Of a stretch of DNA of 64,000 nucleotides, positions 41,961-52,600 are shown piece by piece (the stretch's first letter is position 1; every line of letters begins with the position of its first letter). The stretch spans positions 4,603,624-4,667,623 of the forward strand of contig NC_039507.1 in the NCBI RefSeq assembly GCF_003672135.1. Reading direction: 5' to 3'. The notes beneath the pieces are model-generated. The model worked only from the letters and a program-made list of their open reading frames with translations. It was not told where the DNA came from and ran no database searches. The position numbers were made by a program, and so were the translations under genes. Origin of the DNA: Ooceraea biroi. Its lineage: Eukaryota > Arthropoda > Insecta > Hymenoptera > Formicidae.

Positions 41961-43455
41961 ATTCTGACGTGTGACACGCGACGGATCGGCGCTCTTGGGA
42001 GGCACCTCATTCAATTAGCCACTCAGTTACTCGCATCACATCGCATTTACCCATCAGACTCTCCCGCCTGGCGAATTCTCTGACGACCCTCCCCGAATCC
42101 ACATCCGGACGCCATGGGAGCTGCCACGGTCTCCCCGCGAATTCGTGATTTAAACTTTCCGAGAACAACGAAGATGCGTTCCTCGAGCGAGGCGCACGTA
42201 CCCGCAAGGATCTCACGAAGCTGTCAGGCGGCAAAACGGCTTCAGTTCGCGTGTCAGCTCGCTGACGGTGTATTGTACCCTCTTTATTTCTCTCTCCCTT
42301 TCCTTCGCTGACCCTCTTTCTCTTTGTCAGGCTTTGTCTGTGAAATTTCGTTAGTTTTCCTATACCCGGCGTGCTCCTTTCAGCGACGCTTTACCAAGCG
42401 TTTGAGAAATCTGCGGGACACTGTTTTCAGGGCGACGATTTGTCTCCCTGATGATTGTCTTTTCATCCGTTGCAGCTCTAAATGTGTAGCGCTAAATACG
42501 ACGTGTTTTCACAGATGAACTTTTTACCAATTATGTAGCTTGAATTTGTTATCATTATTTAATCGTCCGGAATTGATTTCTCCAAGATATTTTGACACAT
42601 TTGCACTTTTACGGAGAACTAGACTGACCATATATCATAAATGGCACAATTTCAAAGCTCTTAGACTCACCGCGAGAATGGAAGCACGACAATATTTTAA
42701 CGGCGCTTATCTAGGATCGAGGTAAATGATCACCACGCTATCGACGAAGGTGGCGGAAGTCGCGCGGCGGAGCTGCGCCAGAAGTTTCTACGAATCCGCG
42801 GCTGGTTGCAAACTCGCCGAAGGGTCGAAACCGCCGGCGCCGTGAAATTACTCGACGGGTACCTCCCACGGGGCCGAACTTGTCCGCGACAATTTCAAAC
42901 TTATTTTAACATTCATATAAGCCCCGCGCCCTCGCCCCGTGCGCGCGAGCACCCCTGAACCGTCGCCTACGCATCCCTTTCGCTGCGTAACCCGAGAAGC
43001 GACCCATGTACGACGCTCTTCCCTGATGTAAGAACGTGCAAGCATAAGGGTGGCTTGGGATTTACATAAGATTATGCGTAAGCCTCCGTACGCCTTGCGG
43101 AAAGGGGATCGGGGAAATGGTGTCGTGGCGAAACAGCGCTCCGGGGTGCGCTCATCTCGCACTGATAATTTTAATAAAGCGACCTTATATGACGTACGAT
43201 ATGTAATCGCGATGCGATAAGCGCTATTATCGATTCCGGCGCGGTACGAGCGATTGTACGATGTGATTTAAGATTTTTTTTATCGCTTTTATAAGGCGAT
43301 CTCATCATCAAATCTTGTAGAAAGTTGCGCAGCGTTATCGTTTGTGTACGAGACAAGAAACCCCGTCGGATAATTGATCACAGTTTTATCATTTGGTTGC
43401 ACTGTTTTGAATATTTTGTGTTTGTTATCTTACTTAACAATTTTTTCACTTTTTA

Positions 43456-43476
43456 ATATATATATATATATATATT
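43456..43476. repeat. (TA)n microsatellite
   Basis: About ten TA units in AT-rich spacer upstream of GATD3. Confidence 0.85.
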
Positions 43477-44281
43477 TATAATTCTTTATATTAGAAATAT
43501 TAATATGTTAATTATAAATATTTTATATATTTTACATAAAATAAAATCGCAACTTTTACAATTCTTTTCAACATAGTGCGTTTTACGCGATGCTGAAACC
43601 ATTTTGTCTGTGCTGGCAAAAATCAGTTTCTGCCGGATTTACAAACTACTTTATATTTCAATGAGCCAACGGAATTTATTATCACACATAGCCCTTCTTT
43701 GCCTCATAGCGTTGTTATATCTTACCTTCCATCCCGCGATGTATTTTGTATTCATGGCCTGTGCGAAAATTGCTCCTAGAGCACAATAAAGATTATATGG
43801 GCCATAAAGTAAGTTCAGCATACCTTGTCGATGTTTATTTAAGCGTGAGAGGTACTATGGGGGAAGATGCTCCTTCTCTTAATTCTATCGCTCTATCGCA
43901 TCCCTCTTTTCGCGCTAGTCCTCTTTTTGAAGCAACCTGAAGCTCTGTGGTTACTATGAAACCGACTGTGGCTACTATATGAAATCGTCGTATCGACGGA
44001 GTGAAAGGCTTCCTTCGCTCAACATCGGGGGCACTGACTGGGATTCCGAATGGACCTGCACTCTCACGAAAATAGCTGGAACTACGTGAACGTCTACTGT
44101 GAAGTACGGTTAACAAGGAAGATCGCATCCCTTTTTTGAAAAGGGTGACAAGAACAAATCAGGATCGCTGTACCACGGAAAATATTTTCCCGAAAATTAT
44201 TCATAGTCAAAATTGTTCACATTAAATTAATCAGAATTGAGAAACTCCCCTCTGCGCATTTTCCTTTTGCATCGAGGAAAT

Positions 44282-44431
44282 ATGTTACGACCGCATGTCG
44301 CGTTCTTCTTGCGACGTCGCACCCCCATCTTTATATCAGCGCTTGCCAGTAACCTTCACACATCGCAAATTTGCACGGGAAAAATTCTAACGAAACGAAA
44401 GAAATGTCATGAACCTGTGTCCGTAGCCGTA
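44282..44431 (+). CDS. GATD3: GATD3 exon 1, mitochondrial presequence
   Basis: Encodes residues 1-50, opening MLRPHVAFFLRRRTP and ending in VSVAV. It ends in GTA followed by the donor gtatgt. The phase is 0, and joining to exon 2 gives VSVAV-VLCGCG, equivalent to the first beta strand of the family (human RVALVLSGCG, recalled). Arg-rich, acid-poor composition suits import into mitochondria. Confidence 0.85.
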
Positions 44432-46518
44432 GTATGTATGCTAATATTATATATTAACAATATGTTTTTTATATGTGATATAAATTTCTCCAGATGTGCA
44501 TTCACATGAATTTCACATTAGCAGAGAGAGCTATAAAATAGAAATATAATTATAAATGATTGTAAATATAATTATTTAAGGGAAAAATACTCGTACGCTA
44601 TAATTTATACGTATTATAATATTACAATGTTATATATTTTACTTAATAATTTACGTATTCAAACACTATACATTTTAATGCTTTTATATTAAATTATCCT
44701 GATATATAGTAATGTGATGTATTACATTTGAGATATTCTGTTAATTCGAACGTAGTTTTTATTTATGTATGTTTTTGTATAAAATTATAATTAACAAATT
44801 AATATCCTAAAATAATGTTTATATAAGATAAATGATGTTAAATACATACTTGTATGATGTTACTTCGCGATAACATTATTCAGCATTTGTGAAAGAGCGT
44901 TAGATAAGCATAATAATCATCTCTTGACTTCCGATAAGAAAAAAGAAATGAACTTAAGATACAGCTCACCTGAGGTTTTACGATACTATTATATTTGCAT
45001 ATTAAAAACATTTTCCTCGTACGAATTCTTTTACATACAAATTAAAAACGATGTACTATACTTTCGCGGCGTGATGTAACGCGACGTTTCAACGGCTCCT
45101 ACGGCGGAAAACGGCTTAAGTTTTTCTGCGGAAAAGAAACGCCACAAGAAAATGTAGCGGTAGTCATTACTCGAGCTATTAAATTTTTGTAGTAATAATA
45201 CATCTTTATAGCATAAGAGCGAAAAGTGTGTTTATGAGGTTGTTTTAACATGTAGTGTCGCTTGTGAAAAGAGATACCGTGCAATTTTGTCAATTTATGA
45301 CTTCCGAATACTTTACGTTTGACTCGGACGAATTATGCGCGTACGCGAAAATTATTATCGCGATATTGATATTTTTTAATCAACGTGTACAGTTACAAAC
45401 ATTTAAAACTGTATTTGAAAAATATCTGAATTAAGATAAATGGTATAGATTTCAGTCTTTAATATTTTATATTGAGACTTTTCAACTTGTCATAAATTTA
45501 TTATACATTAAATGCGTTAAATACGAAAGTTGTAGTCGCTATCCTTAATATGCAACAAAAATTTGGATTATGTTTTGCTCTAGGTGTTATGCGGATGCGG
45601 CTCACTCGACGGCACCGAAATTTCAGAAGCTATTTCGGCAGCCATACACATATGCCAGAAAAACATGAAGCCACAATTCTACGCCCCAGATGTTGAAATT
45701 AGTGGCGTAATCAATCATCTTACCAGAGAGCTGGATACTGCTAGTCCTTCCAGGAATGCTCTCGTCGAAGCTGCCAGATTAGCAAAATCGTGTATAAAAC
45801 CTCTGTGCGAATGCGATGCTTGTACACATGGTGCTCTTGTTATACCTGGAGGGTTCGGCGCTGCACGTACTTTGTAAATATGATAATTGAATACTGAAAT
45901 ATTCTATAATGCAATTGAAAAGAGGAAATAGAATAAAGATTCTTTCTTCTATTTTCTACATTAAAATTCTATCAATCTTTATTGAATTAATATTTCTTTA
46001 TTGAAAGCTAAAGAGTAAATAATTCAAACTTGAACTACTGCAATAATTTGAGCCAATGTCCAACTATCACTTTTGTTTACAAAGGAGTAATTTTGTTGAA
46101 AAGGGTGCAGATTGCACTGTCTTACCCGACTTAGAGAAGCTTATCGAGGACTTTTATTGCGAGAAAAAACCGATCGGCTCTATGTGCATTGCCAGTGCGC
46201 TTGTTGCTAAAGTGTTGAGAGGTGTGAAAGTCACGCTTGGCAAAGAATGTAAGTAATCATTCTCTCATTGACAACCTTTCTCGTGTAACATTTGAGAATT
46301 ACTTCGCAGCACCCAAAGAGGACTGGCCATATGCCGATGCTATCAAAAAGGTCAAAAGCATGGGAGGTAGAGTAGAAATGAAAGGTGTTAAAGAAGTAAC
46401 ACGATGCAAGAGATACAATGTTTTTAGCACACCTGCGTGGTTATACGAACCTGCTACTCACTCGGATGTTCACGAAGGTATCGGCAAACTTATCGCAATG
46501 TTAAAGAAACACATGTAA
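44282..46518 (+). CDS. GATD3: Mitochondrial ES1 / GATD3 homologue, four exons, 270 aa
   Basis: Spliced gene with exons 44282-44431, 45584-45873, 46085-46248 and 46310-46518; the exon lengths sum to 813 nt, an intact frame of 270 codons plus TAA. All three introns are GT-AG: 1152, 211 and 61 bp. The product matches the ES1/GATD3 family (vertebrate ES1, E. coli ElbB), class I glutamine amidotransferase-like proteins of the DJ-1/PfpI superfamily. Family landmarks seen: the GCGSLDGTEI strand-loop (residues 54-63), FYAPDV (82-87), PGGFGA (138-143) and the nucleophile elbow KPIGSMCIA, with the probable catalytic Cys at 181, followed by AKVLRGVKVT. Residues 1-50 are Arg/Lys-rich and nearly acid-free, a typical mitochondrial presequence. 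Length fits the family (about 268 aa in human, from memory). The start is the first ATG after an in-frame stop at 44228-44230. Bacterial ElbB is reported as a glyoxalase; the animal role is unclear. The family call is near certain; enzyme activity is inference. Confidence 0.93.
44432..45583 (+). other. GATD3: Intron 1 of GATD3 (1152 bp)
   Basis: Strongly AT-rich with runs of TA and poly-T words, as usual for insect introns. Bounded by gtatgt and tgctctag. No internal exon or RNA gene seen. Confidence 0.85.
45584..45873 (+). CDS. GATD3: GATD3 exon 2, N-terminal half of amidotransferase-like fold
   Basis: The exon starts after the acceptor ttttgctctag and ends before the donor gtaaat, in phase 2 (ACT TT). 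It encodes residues 51-146 plus two bases of codon 147, including GCGSLDGTEI, the FYAPDVEISGVINH segment and PGGFGAART. It carries several cysteines (C53, C55, C120, C125, C127, C130), more than I recall in the vertebrate protein. Confidence 0.93.
46085..46248 (+). CDS. GATD3: GATD3 exon 3, nucleophile elbow
   Basis: The acceptor is tttacaaag and the donor is gtaagt; the exon enters with one base completing Leu147 (TT+G) and leaves in phase 1. It encodes SNFVEKGADC through LGKE, including KPIGSMCIASALVAKVLRG. C181 sits where the nucleophilic cysteine of the superfamily lies. Confidence 0.93.
46310..46518 (+). CDS. GATD3: GATD3 exon 4, C-terminal region and stop
   Basis: The acceptor is acttcgcag; the codon split T+CA gives Ser202. 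The exon encodes PKEDWPYADAIKKVKSMGGR through IAMLKKHM and stops at TAA 46516-46518. The intron before it is only 61 bp (46249-46309), near the lower practical limit for insect introns. Confidence 0.92.
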
Positions 46519-46840
46519 CATGTCTCCGGGAATTCATGGGCACCTCATGATATCTTATTTTAAACATACTCTGCTGTACGATTTATTATAATTGTATTTT
46601 TACATCTATTTGTATTTTTGATAGACAGAGACTTTGCTACGTATCAAATCATATATTTTAATATTCTTGTAACTGAAATTTATATACATTTTATGCATAC
46701 AAAAATTTCGTATTTCTGAAAATAAGAAAATTAATTGCACCGTACGAAAAAGAGAACGTCTCCTTACATGAAATTATGGGTCAGAAATATTATGTTTGAA
46801 AAATATACTTTATTAAATGCTTTTATTGCACCCCTTCGCA
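46519..46840 (+). terminator. GATD3: GATD3 3' UTR with probable poly(A) signal
   Basis: AT-rich DNA after the stop. I see no AATAAA on the plus strand here; the first common variant I find is ATTAAA at 46812-46817. It lies inside TTTATTAAA, so the minus strand reads AATAAA over the same bases. This predicts a 3' UTR of roughly 300-320 nt. No cDNA evidence is available. Confidence 0.45.
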
Positions 46841-47265
46841 GCAAAGTAGAATAAGCGAGGCACAATATCTTTTTTGAACATATTTTTAAGTGTCAGGTCG
46901 ATATAAGAGTCTAATGGTACAGTTAAAATAATCAACAACAAATGAAACAACAATGAATCGAGATCTGCAGCGAAGGAATCGCACGATCTCTCCGTCGATT
47001 TGGAGGCCTTTCTGTTGGCTAGATACGACAACCTTCGCCGCAAATTTTGTCCGGGATGAAAGTCGTAGTCGTCCCCTGGAATCCCAGCGCGACCATTTGA
47101 GTACTTTTTATTCCATGAATTATTGCGAATGGCAAGAAATGTTAAGAGATTTCTTCAAGTAACGCTTCTCTTATAAATTTCGAGACTCATTGGTAGCCTC
47201 GTTAACGCTGCGAGCAACTGGAGAGAAGTTTTATAATTAGCGTATTTCCATAATCAATAGCGAAT

Positions 47266-48707
47266 ACAAATTCGACAGTCTTTATTAGCGTAATGAATGT
47301 ATGCGGATCTTCACTTAAAATATATCCAATTAAAATTAACTTTTTTTTTGCGCGCGCTGGTACACGTATTAACGAGCCGCGCGCGTGTATTCAACACAAT
47401 ATCTCGTGAGTAAACGCGCGATACATTGTCATCGCGTTTGCGCTTTAGCTAAAACACTAAAGTAAACGTAAAAAGCGAACCGATATAATTTATCTATAAT
47501 AATACCGCAGTTTCGCGAAAGAGGAGAGTCAGCTCGACGCGAAATTTGGTCGCGCGAGCGTCTTCGTGGCTCTATTCTTCTCAGTCGTACATTTGTAGTA
47601 CACTTTTTAGCACCTGGAACGAAACGAGGTCACGCCACTTTGAAGAGAGAAGAGAAGAGCGAATGCAGAAGTAGAAACTGTAACTAAAGAGAACAGATCT
47701 CACGCATATTCAGAATTATACCCTACGCGTCGTGCTTACGCGTTTCGCATAATTGTAGGATAACGAGGCCGCGCACAGGAGCCTCGTGGAATTCAGTTTT
47801 AACCCGAACGCAAGTGTCGTTGGTAAGGGAGTTACCGATTCCGGAATCGTGGCTTACTCGAGCGTAACGTTCACGTACGAGCAAGTGAATTGAATCAACG
47901 TAAAAAGCCTCCGTGAATAATCGTCACTAGTTGGCTCTGCGAGTGGCTTGCCGAAACGGGAACGGTTCTCCAGAAGGTGTCCGCGCAGCCGGCAAAACGT
48001 ACAGTGTGCCACGTGTGTTGAATTTCCCAATCCACTGCATTACAGGCTCGATGTCTTATGATTAGGATCCGTCAAACCCGTGCGCGGTTACTGGTTAATT
48101 TAAAGGATACTTATATTAATAATATTAATTAAGCACATGCGTCATTCAGATCTGATAACGATCGATGGATAAACAGGAACGGCAGCGTTCTACATTTAGC
48201 GTCATCGCGCATGCACTTTCTCCCAGCTTTCTATGATATTTTTCAGGTTTGTATATTCGTACTAAAATATTTTCGCGGGGTCATTAATTATTGCGGGGAT
48301 TGCGGAAACTCAGCACGGCGCTTAATTTACGAACCGCGAATCGTCATTTTCGTCGCTCAAGCCTCGCATCGTTACGGACCACCGCCAGGAGATCCAACGT
48401 TAGGATATTGGATACCGTAATCGACAACGATTCCACGTGTTAATTTCGAAATATGATTCTCAAGCCGCCAGTCTTTCGGATTGATCGAGAAGTTCGTACG
48501 CGCGTGCACAGTCTCGTCCGCAAAAGTGCGAGAAAGCTGCGAAACCTTTTCCCTTGTCTCTGTCGCACGTATTCAGTACATTCCCCTCCGATTGATAGAG
48601 AGACGACGCTTTTCGAACTTTGGTTCTGATCTCGAGGCCAGATTCCGCGTTTGGGAGAAATCCCGAGATTTGCGTCCGCGTTAACGTGCACACATGCTCG
48701 TTCACGC
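47266..48707 (-). other. Probable 3' UTR of the secreted-protein gene
   Basis: After the TGA the minus strand has no AATAAA until 47286-47281 (tttatt on the plus strand), predicting a 3' UTR of about 1.4 kb. It includes a CpG-rich part around 47.3-47.9 kb with no convincing open frame on either strand. A second pair of minus AATAAA words lies at 46827-46822 and 46814-46809. Confidence 0.4.
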
Positions 48708-49658
48708 TCAGCTCAGGGCGAGCAGCGGCTCCACGGACATGCGGGACCTCCTAGCCTTGTCCTCCTCGTACTGCTTCATCTTCATGAGCTTCCGCTTGCC
48801 CTTGCTCTGCTTTTTCCTTGGTATTTCCGTGGTGGTTGTTTCCTCCGCGTTGGACCGCTCCTCTTCCTCCAACATCCTCAGCGTCTCGATGATATTCCTG
48901 GGTTCCGTGACGCGTCCGGTGGAGCTGCCGTTCTTGTTCGCGTATACGACGGAGAGGTGCGAGAAGCTGGACTTGGGCGGCGCCGTAATGTCGGCGAAGT
49001 CGCGGAAGTTCGCAAAGATGTCACCGCCGCGGATCGGTTGTGGCTTCGGATTCCTATAGTAGTGTGCACGACCGCGACTATGGTAATACGGGTTGTAAAG
49101 GCTCGTGTCTGCCGAGTACTCGTCGTGCTCCTTGTCCTCCGGGTAGTAAGTACCGCCGCGGATCACGCCGAAGTTGCCGGAACCCAGCAGAGAGTGATCC
49201 TTCGTTGCGCTTGCGGCTGTCTGATAATTGGCACGATCGCGTTGGAAGTAGCCGAGAAATCTGTTTGGACGATAACGCTGCTGCTGCTGCTCCGTGAACG
49301 GAAGCCGGTGGTTCGCGAACAGCTCCGCGAACGATGGGAAGAAGTTTTGACTTTCGCTCTCCAAGCTCTTGTCTTCCGCATCGGCGAACTGCGTGGCGGT
49401 GTGTTGCGTGTTCTTGGCCTCCTGGTCTTCAGGCTTCTCGTTGTCTTTAGGCTTCTCGCTGTCGTCAGGCTTTTCGGTGCCAACTGATTTTTCAGTGCTT
49501 TCATCAGCGGCATCAGTGGACGTTTTAGCCTCGCTATGATCTTCTATGCTTTCCTCTGCGTGATCCGCTTGCGACGTCGTCTCGGATTCATCCGGCTCCA
49601 TATACATGTCGGAATCATCGTACTCTTCGCCTACTTCCGATGCCGACGCCACCGAGTC
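48708..49658 (-). CDS. Exon 3 (last coding exon) of the predicted secreted protein
   Basis: The acceptor is tttttctcctgttgcag; the exon is open for 951 nt to TGA and joins exon 2 in phase 0, giving EQHE-DSVASASEVG, acidic on both sides. Its composition is clearly protein-like (acidic linker, EKP repeats, QQQQ, aromatic/Arg part, Lys/Arg tail). Other frames over the same bases are antisense shadows. It is the longest well-formed open frame in the window. Confidence 0.87.
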   Translation of the reverse strand, partial: DSVASASEVGEEYDDSDMYMEPDESETTSQADHAEESIEDHSEAKTSTDAADESTEKSVGTEKPDDSEKPKDNEKPEDQEAKNTQHTATQFADAEDKSLESESQNFFPSFAELFANHRLPFTEQQQQRYRPNRFLGYFQRDRANYQTAASATKDHSLLGSGNFGVIRGGTYYPEDKEHDEYSADTSLYNPYYHSRGRAHYYRNPKPQPIRGGDIFANFRDFADITAPPKSSFSHLSVVYANKNGSSTGRVTEPRNIIETLRMLEEEERSNAEETTTTEIPRKKQSKGKRKLMKMKQYEEDKARRSRMSVEPLLALS

Positions 49659-52600
49659 CTGCAACAGGAGAAAAAGTTTCTCTACAATTATACTAGGAGT
49701 TGACTTTCGAACAATAAACGCCGATGCGAACGGGAGAAAGTCTATATGCGCGGTTAGAAAAATGTTTTACGATTTCGCGCTACTGAAATGCGCGCTCTCT
49801 TAAACTCAACAGCTTGTAATTGAACTTTCATCGCGCTTCCAAACGTGTAAAAACTTTACTGTTGAAGATTAATGCAATAAGCGGAACGCGATGGATTTTA
49901 GCACCAGGAAATGGAATTTCGGACCAATAAAGTTCTGTGTATGTATTCGTTTATATACTGCCACATTGACATATTTATGTGCTGTTACTAATCATTCTCG
50001 GATATAATATGGACATAATGTTAAATCGTTTATTGTGTAATTCTTCGTGGTTCTGATATTGTTTCGCAGTGGCATTTTCACAAGTGATACTTCCACTTAA
50101 CGCTAATTTATTGTTACGTGATAATTGTGCATTACGCATTAGTAGGACTTGAGCAAGGATTCTAGAAAAACCAGCTTCTTCATTCTCCATATCGATTTTC
50201 CTATCGCGCGCGTTTTGCCTCTTTATTCAAGATATTACCCTGAAGCAACAGAATATAGACGCCGCTACCGGTACACTCTCTGCACCATTCTTCTCAGAAT
50301 GATTTTGTCTTCATAATTTATTATCCATTATACAACTGGTGCAAAAATTATTCAGACTCGGCAGGAAAGGTTTCAATGATCGTGAGATGCAACAGTTCCT
50401 TTCGCGGAGTGCATCAGCCGAGTGCGCGGACCGAAGAGAGACGGCCTGCGTGTTCCAGCAGGCCACCGTGTCCTCGCCTTGACATTTAAAGCCATCTTCG
50501 TAGCGGCGACCGCCTGTGCAAGACTAGTTACTATACGTAATGTCATACATGATCCATACACGTATTTACGTGTATTACCGGCCCCGCGCACATTAACGTT
50601 TCGCGAATGCACGCGGTGCGATTAATACCGAGAGTCACGTGCACGCGAGTAATGCTGCTCACGCGTCGAGACGATTAATATAATACTAGCGAAGCACATA
50701 GAGATGGTCATTGAAATTGCTTGCGACACGCCGCTGCGACACGCCTAGCATTGTTACGAATAGGTCAGGTCAGCGTTCGCCCGACGTAACTGTATCAGCC
50801 TTTTCTCGGCACGAGCACAATACCCTGCTCCCTGTATTGCGCGTAGTTGTTTCTGCGAACACGCCATCAAGTTCGCAAACGAATCCGGCTGCATCGCCGA
50901 CTGACATTCGTTTCTTGCACGCGTACGTCGTGTCGGTTGAAAATTCGTACAAGCGCGTGCATTGTAATACGTTGGCAGAATGGCGAATGAATGCGCGTAG
51001 TTTCGCAACAAAGCGATTATATATTAGCGCTTAGCGAAAAATGCTCCGACAAGCGGGCATCGCGGTATACTCCACGACCGTTCCGAATGTTATACGAGTG
51101 TAGATAATAAATTCTACGGTGCACACCGGCGAACAAGCATGATGGATGCCTCCTCGCGGCTCGTAATGTGAAATGAGCGATAGATCGCACGAGCGAGATT
51201 CTACACACGGATACTTTGACCGTATCAGGAGCAAAATAATATGTCGCGGTTAATCACTGTGCTGTAATTATCCTGCTTTAGCTAACGTAATTAAGCAGCA
51301 CTATCAGCGTTATAGCGCGACGAATTGAAATACTACCTTTGCGACACCGCAAGTCTCACGTTGTGCGGAAAGATGAAATGTTAGATTAAAATTTGGAAGT
51401 TTCTCTGATATAAGCAATAAAACTGATAATACAATCATTAATTAAAAATTGAAATAAAAAATAAATTGTTTACAATTGTGCAATTCGTTAATTACAATAT
51501 GTTTATGATAGAAAAAATTTGTATAATAATATAGAAATGTATATTTACTTTGAATAATACAGTACAGATAAAATAATATTGAAATATATATTTATATAAT
51601 AAGTGATGATGTGATCAATCAAAATAGGAAATGGCGAGTAGAGGAAATAGGGAGAAATGGCATTACATCATCATATAATTACAAAAGAATCGAGAGGAAG
51701 AGAAAGACAGCTTACAATTATGTGATTACAAGACATGATTTAATCGGACAACACGTTCGCATGAAGATAAATGTTATAATAAAAACCTGAATTTAATTTT
51801 TCCATCAGATGTAGATCTGGATATTTCAAGTGTGTGCGTACATGTTTTATATGTACTTATACATATCACTTCCAACAAAAGAACATATAAATATAAGCAT
51901 CATCATATTTCAATGTAATCGATAAAAAGTATCTATTGTCATGATATTATGTATAGCACGTGTAGTATTAGATAACATTGTTGAAAGGAAAGAAACATAT
52001 CGAGGCATAAATATATACAGAACCTTTTCAGTCATCGATATAATAAGAAAGTGAGTGAACAGAAAGACGTGTTATAATTGTAATACGATTACGGAACGTA
52101 ATTAGTTCCACGGCTTGCACACCTGATGGATATGCTTTTACGTACATATGCAAAGCAGTTGTGAATTTAGAAATTATAGTGTAATTGATAGAATAGCACG
52201 CGCGTTTGACCAGAACGTTCTTACATTTCTACCTGTTCGATTACAAACGTATTATCTCCCCTTCGCCGTTTATCTCTTTTTTTTTATATACGTAATATTA
52301 TAAGCAAGATTTAGTATGAAAGGTTCAATATTCTCTGTAACGATCGGGGTAGATTGACAAAGAGGAGAAGGCAGGGTGTAGTGGAAAAGAGGGGCACGCT
52401 ATTATTACGCGATTACGGCAGGCAAATTATTATCGCAATGCATTCTCGCGCGGGCAAAATGCACGGTACACCTGAAGATTATTATATTATCTCGAATGTT
52501 GGTGTGCATGCGCTATCCAATTAGCCATAGTGCCTTTATCCCCAGTTGGCCAGTATGAATTATATGTGAATTAGGGGCAATCTGTATATGAGCGGCCACA

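Larger units (their letters stand above)
30791..44227. other. Gene-poor stretch upstream of GATD3
   Basis: No coding gene supported. GC-rich patches at 30.8-32.2, 32.6-33.1, 36.2-36.5, 41.0-43.1 kb alternate with AT-rich spacer (35.5-35.7, 37.5-38.1, 39.5-39.7, 43.4-43.6 kb). Short frames with hydrophobic runs (for example 43661-43789) lack splice or promoter context. Confidence 0.5.

Noticed and set aside
43661..43789. Hydrophobic short ORF that resembles a membrane peptide
   Set aside because: T-rich DNA gives hydrophobic codons by default; no promoter, acceptor or donor supports it.
48651..49487. 278-codon open frame on the plus strand opposite exon 3
   Set aside because: It is the antisense shadow of the coding exon; its Leu/Val/Arg-rich composition arises from reverse-complementing acidic and basic codons.
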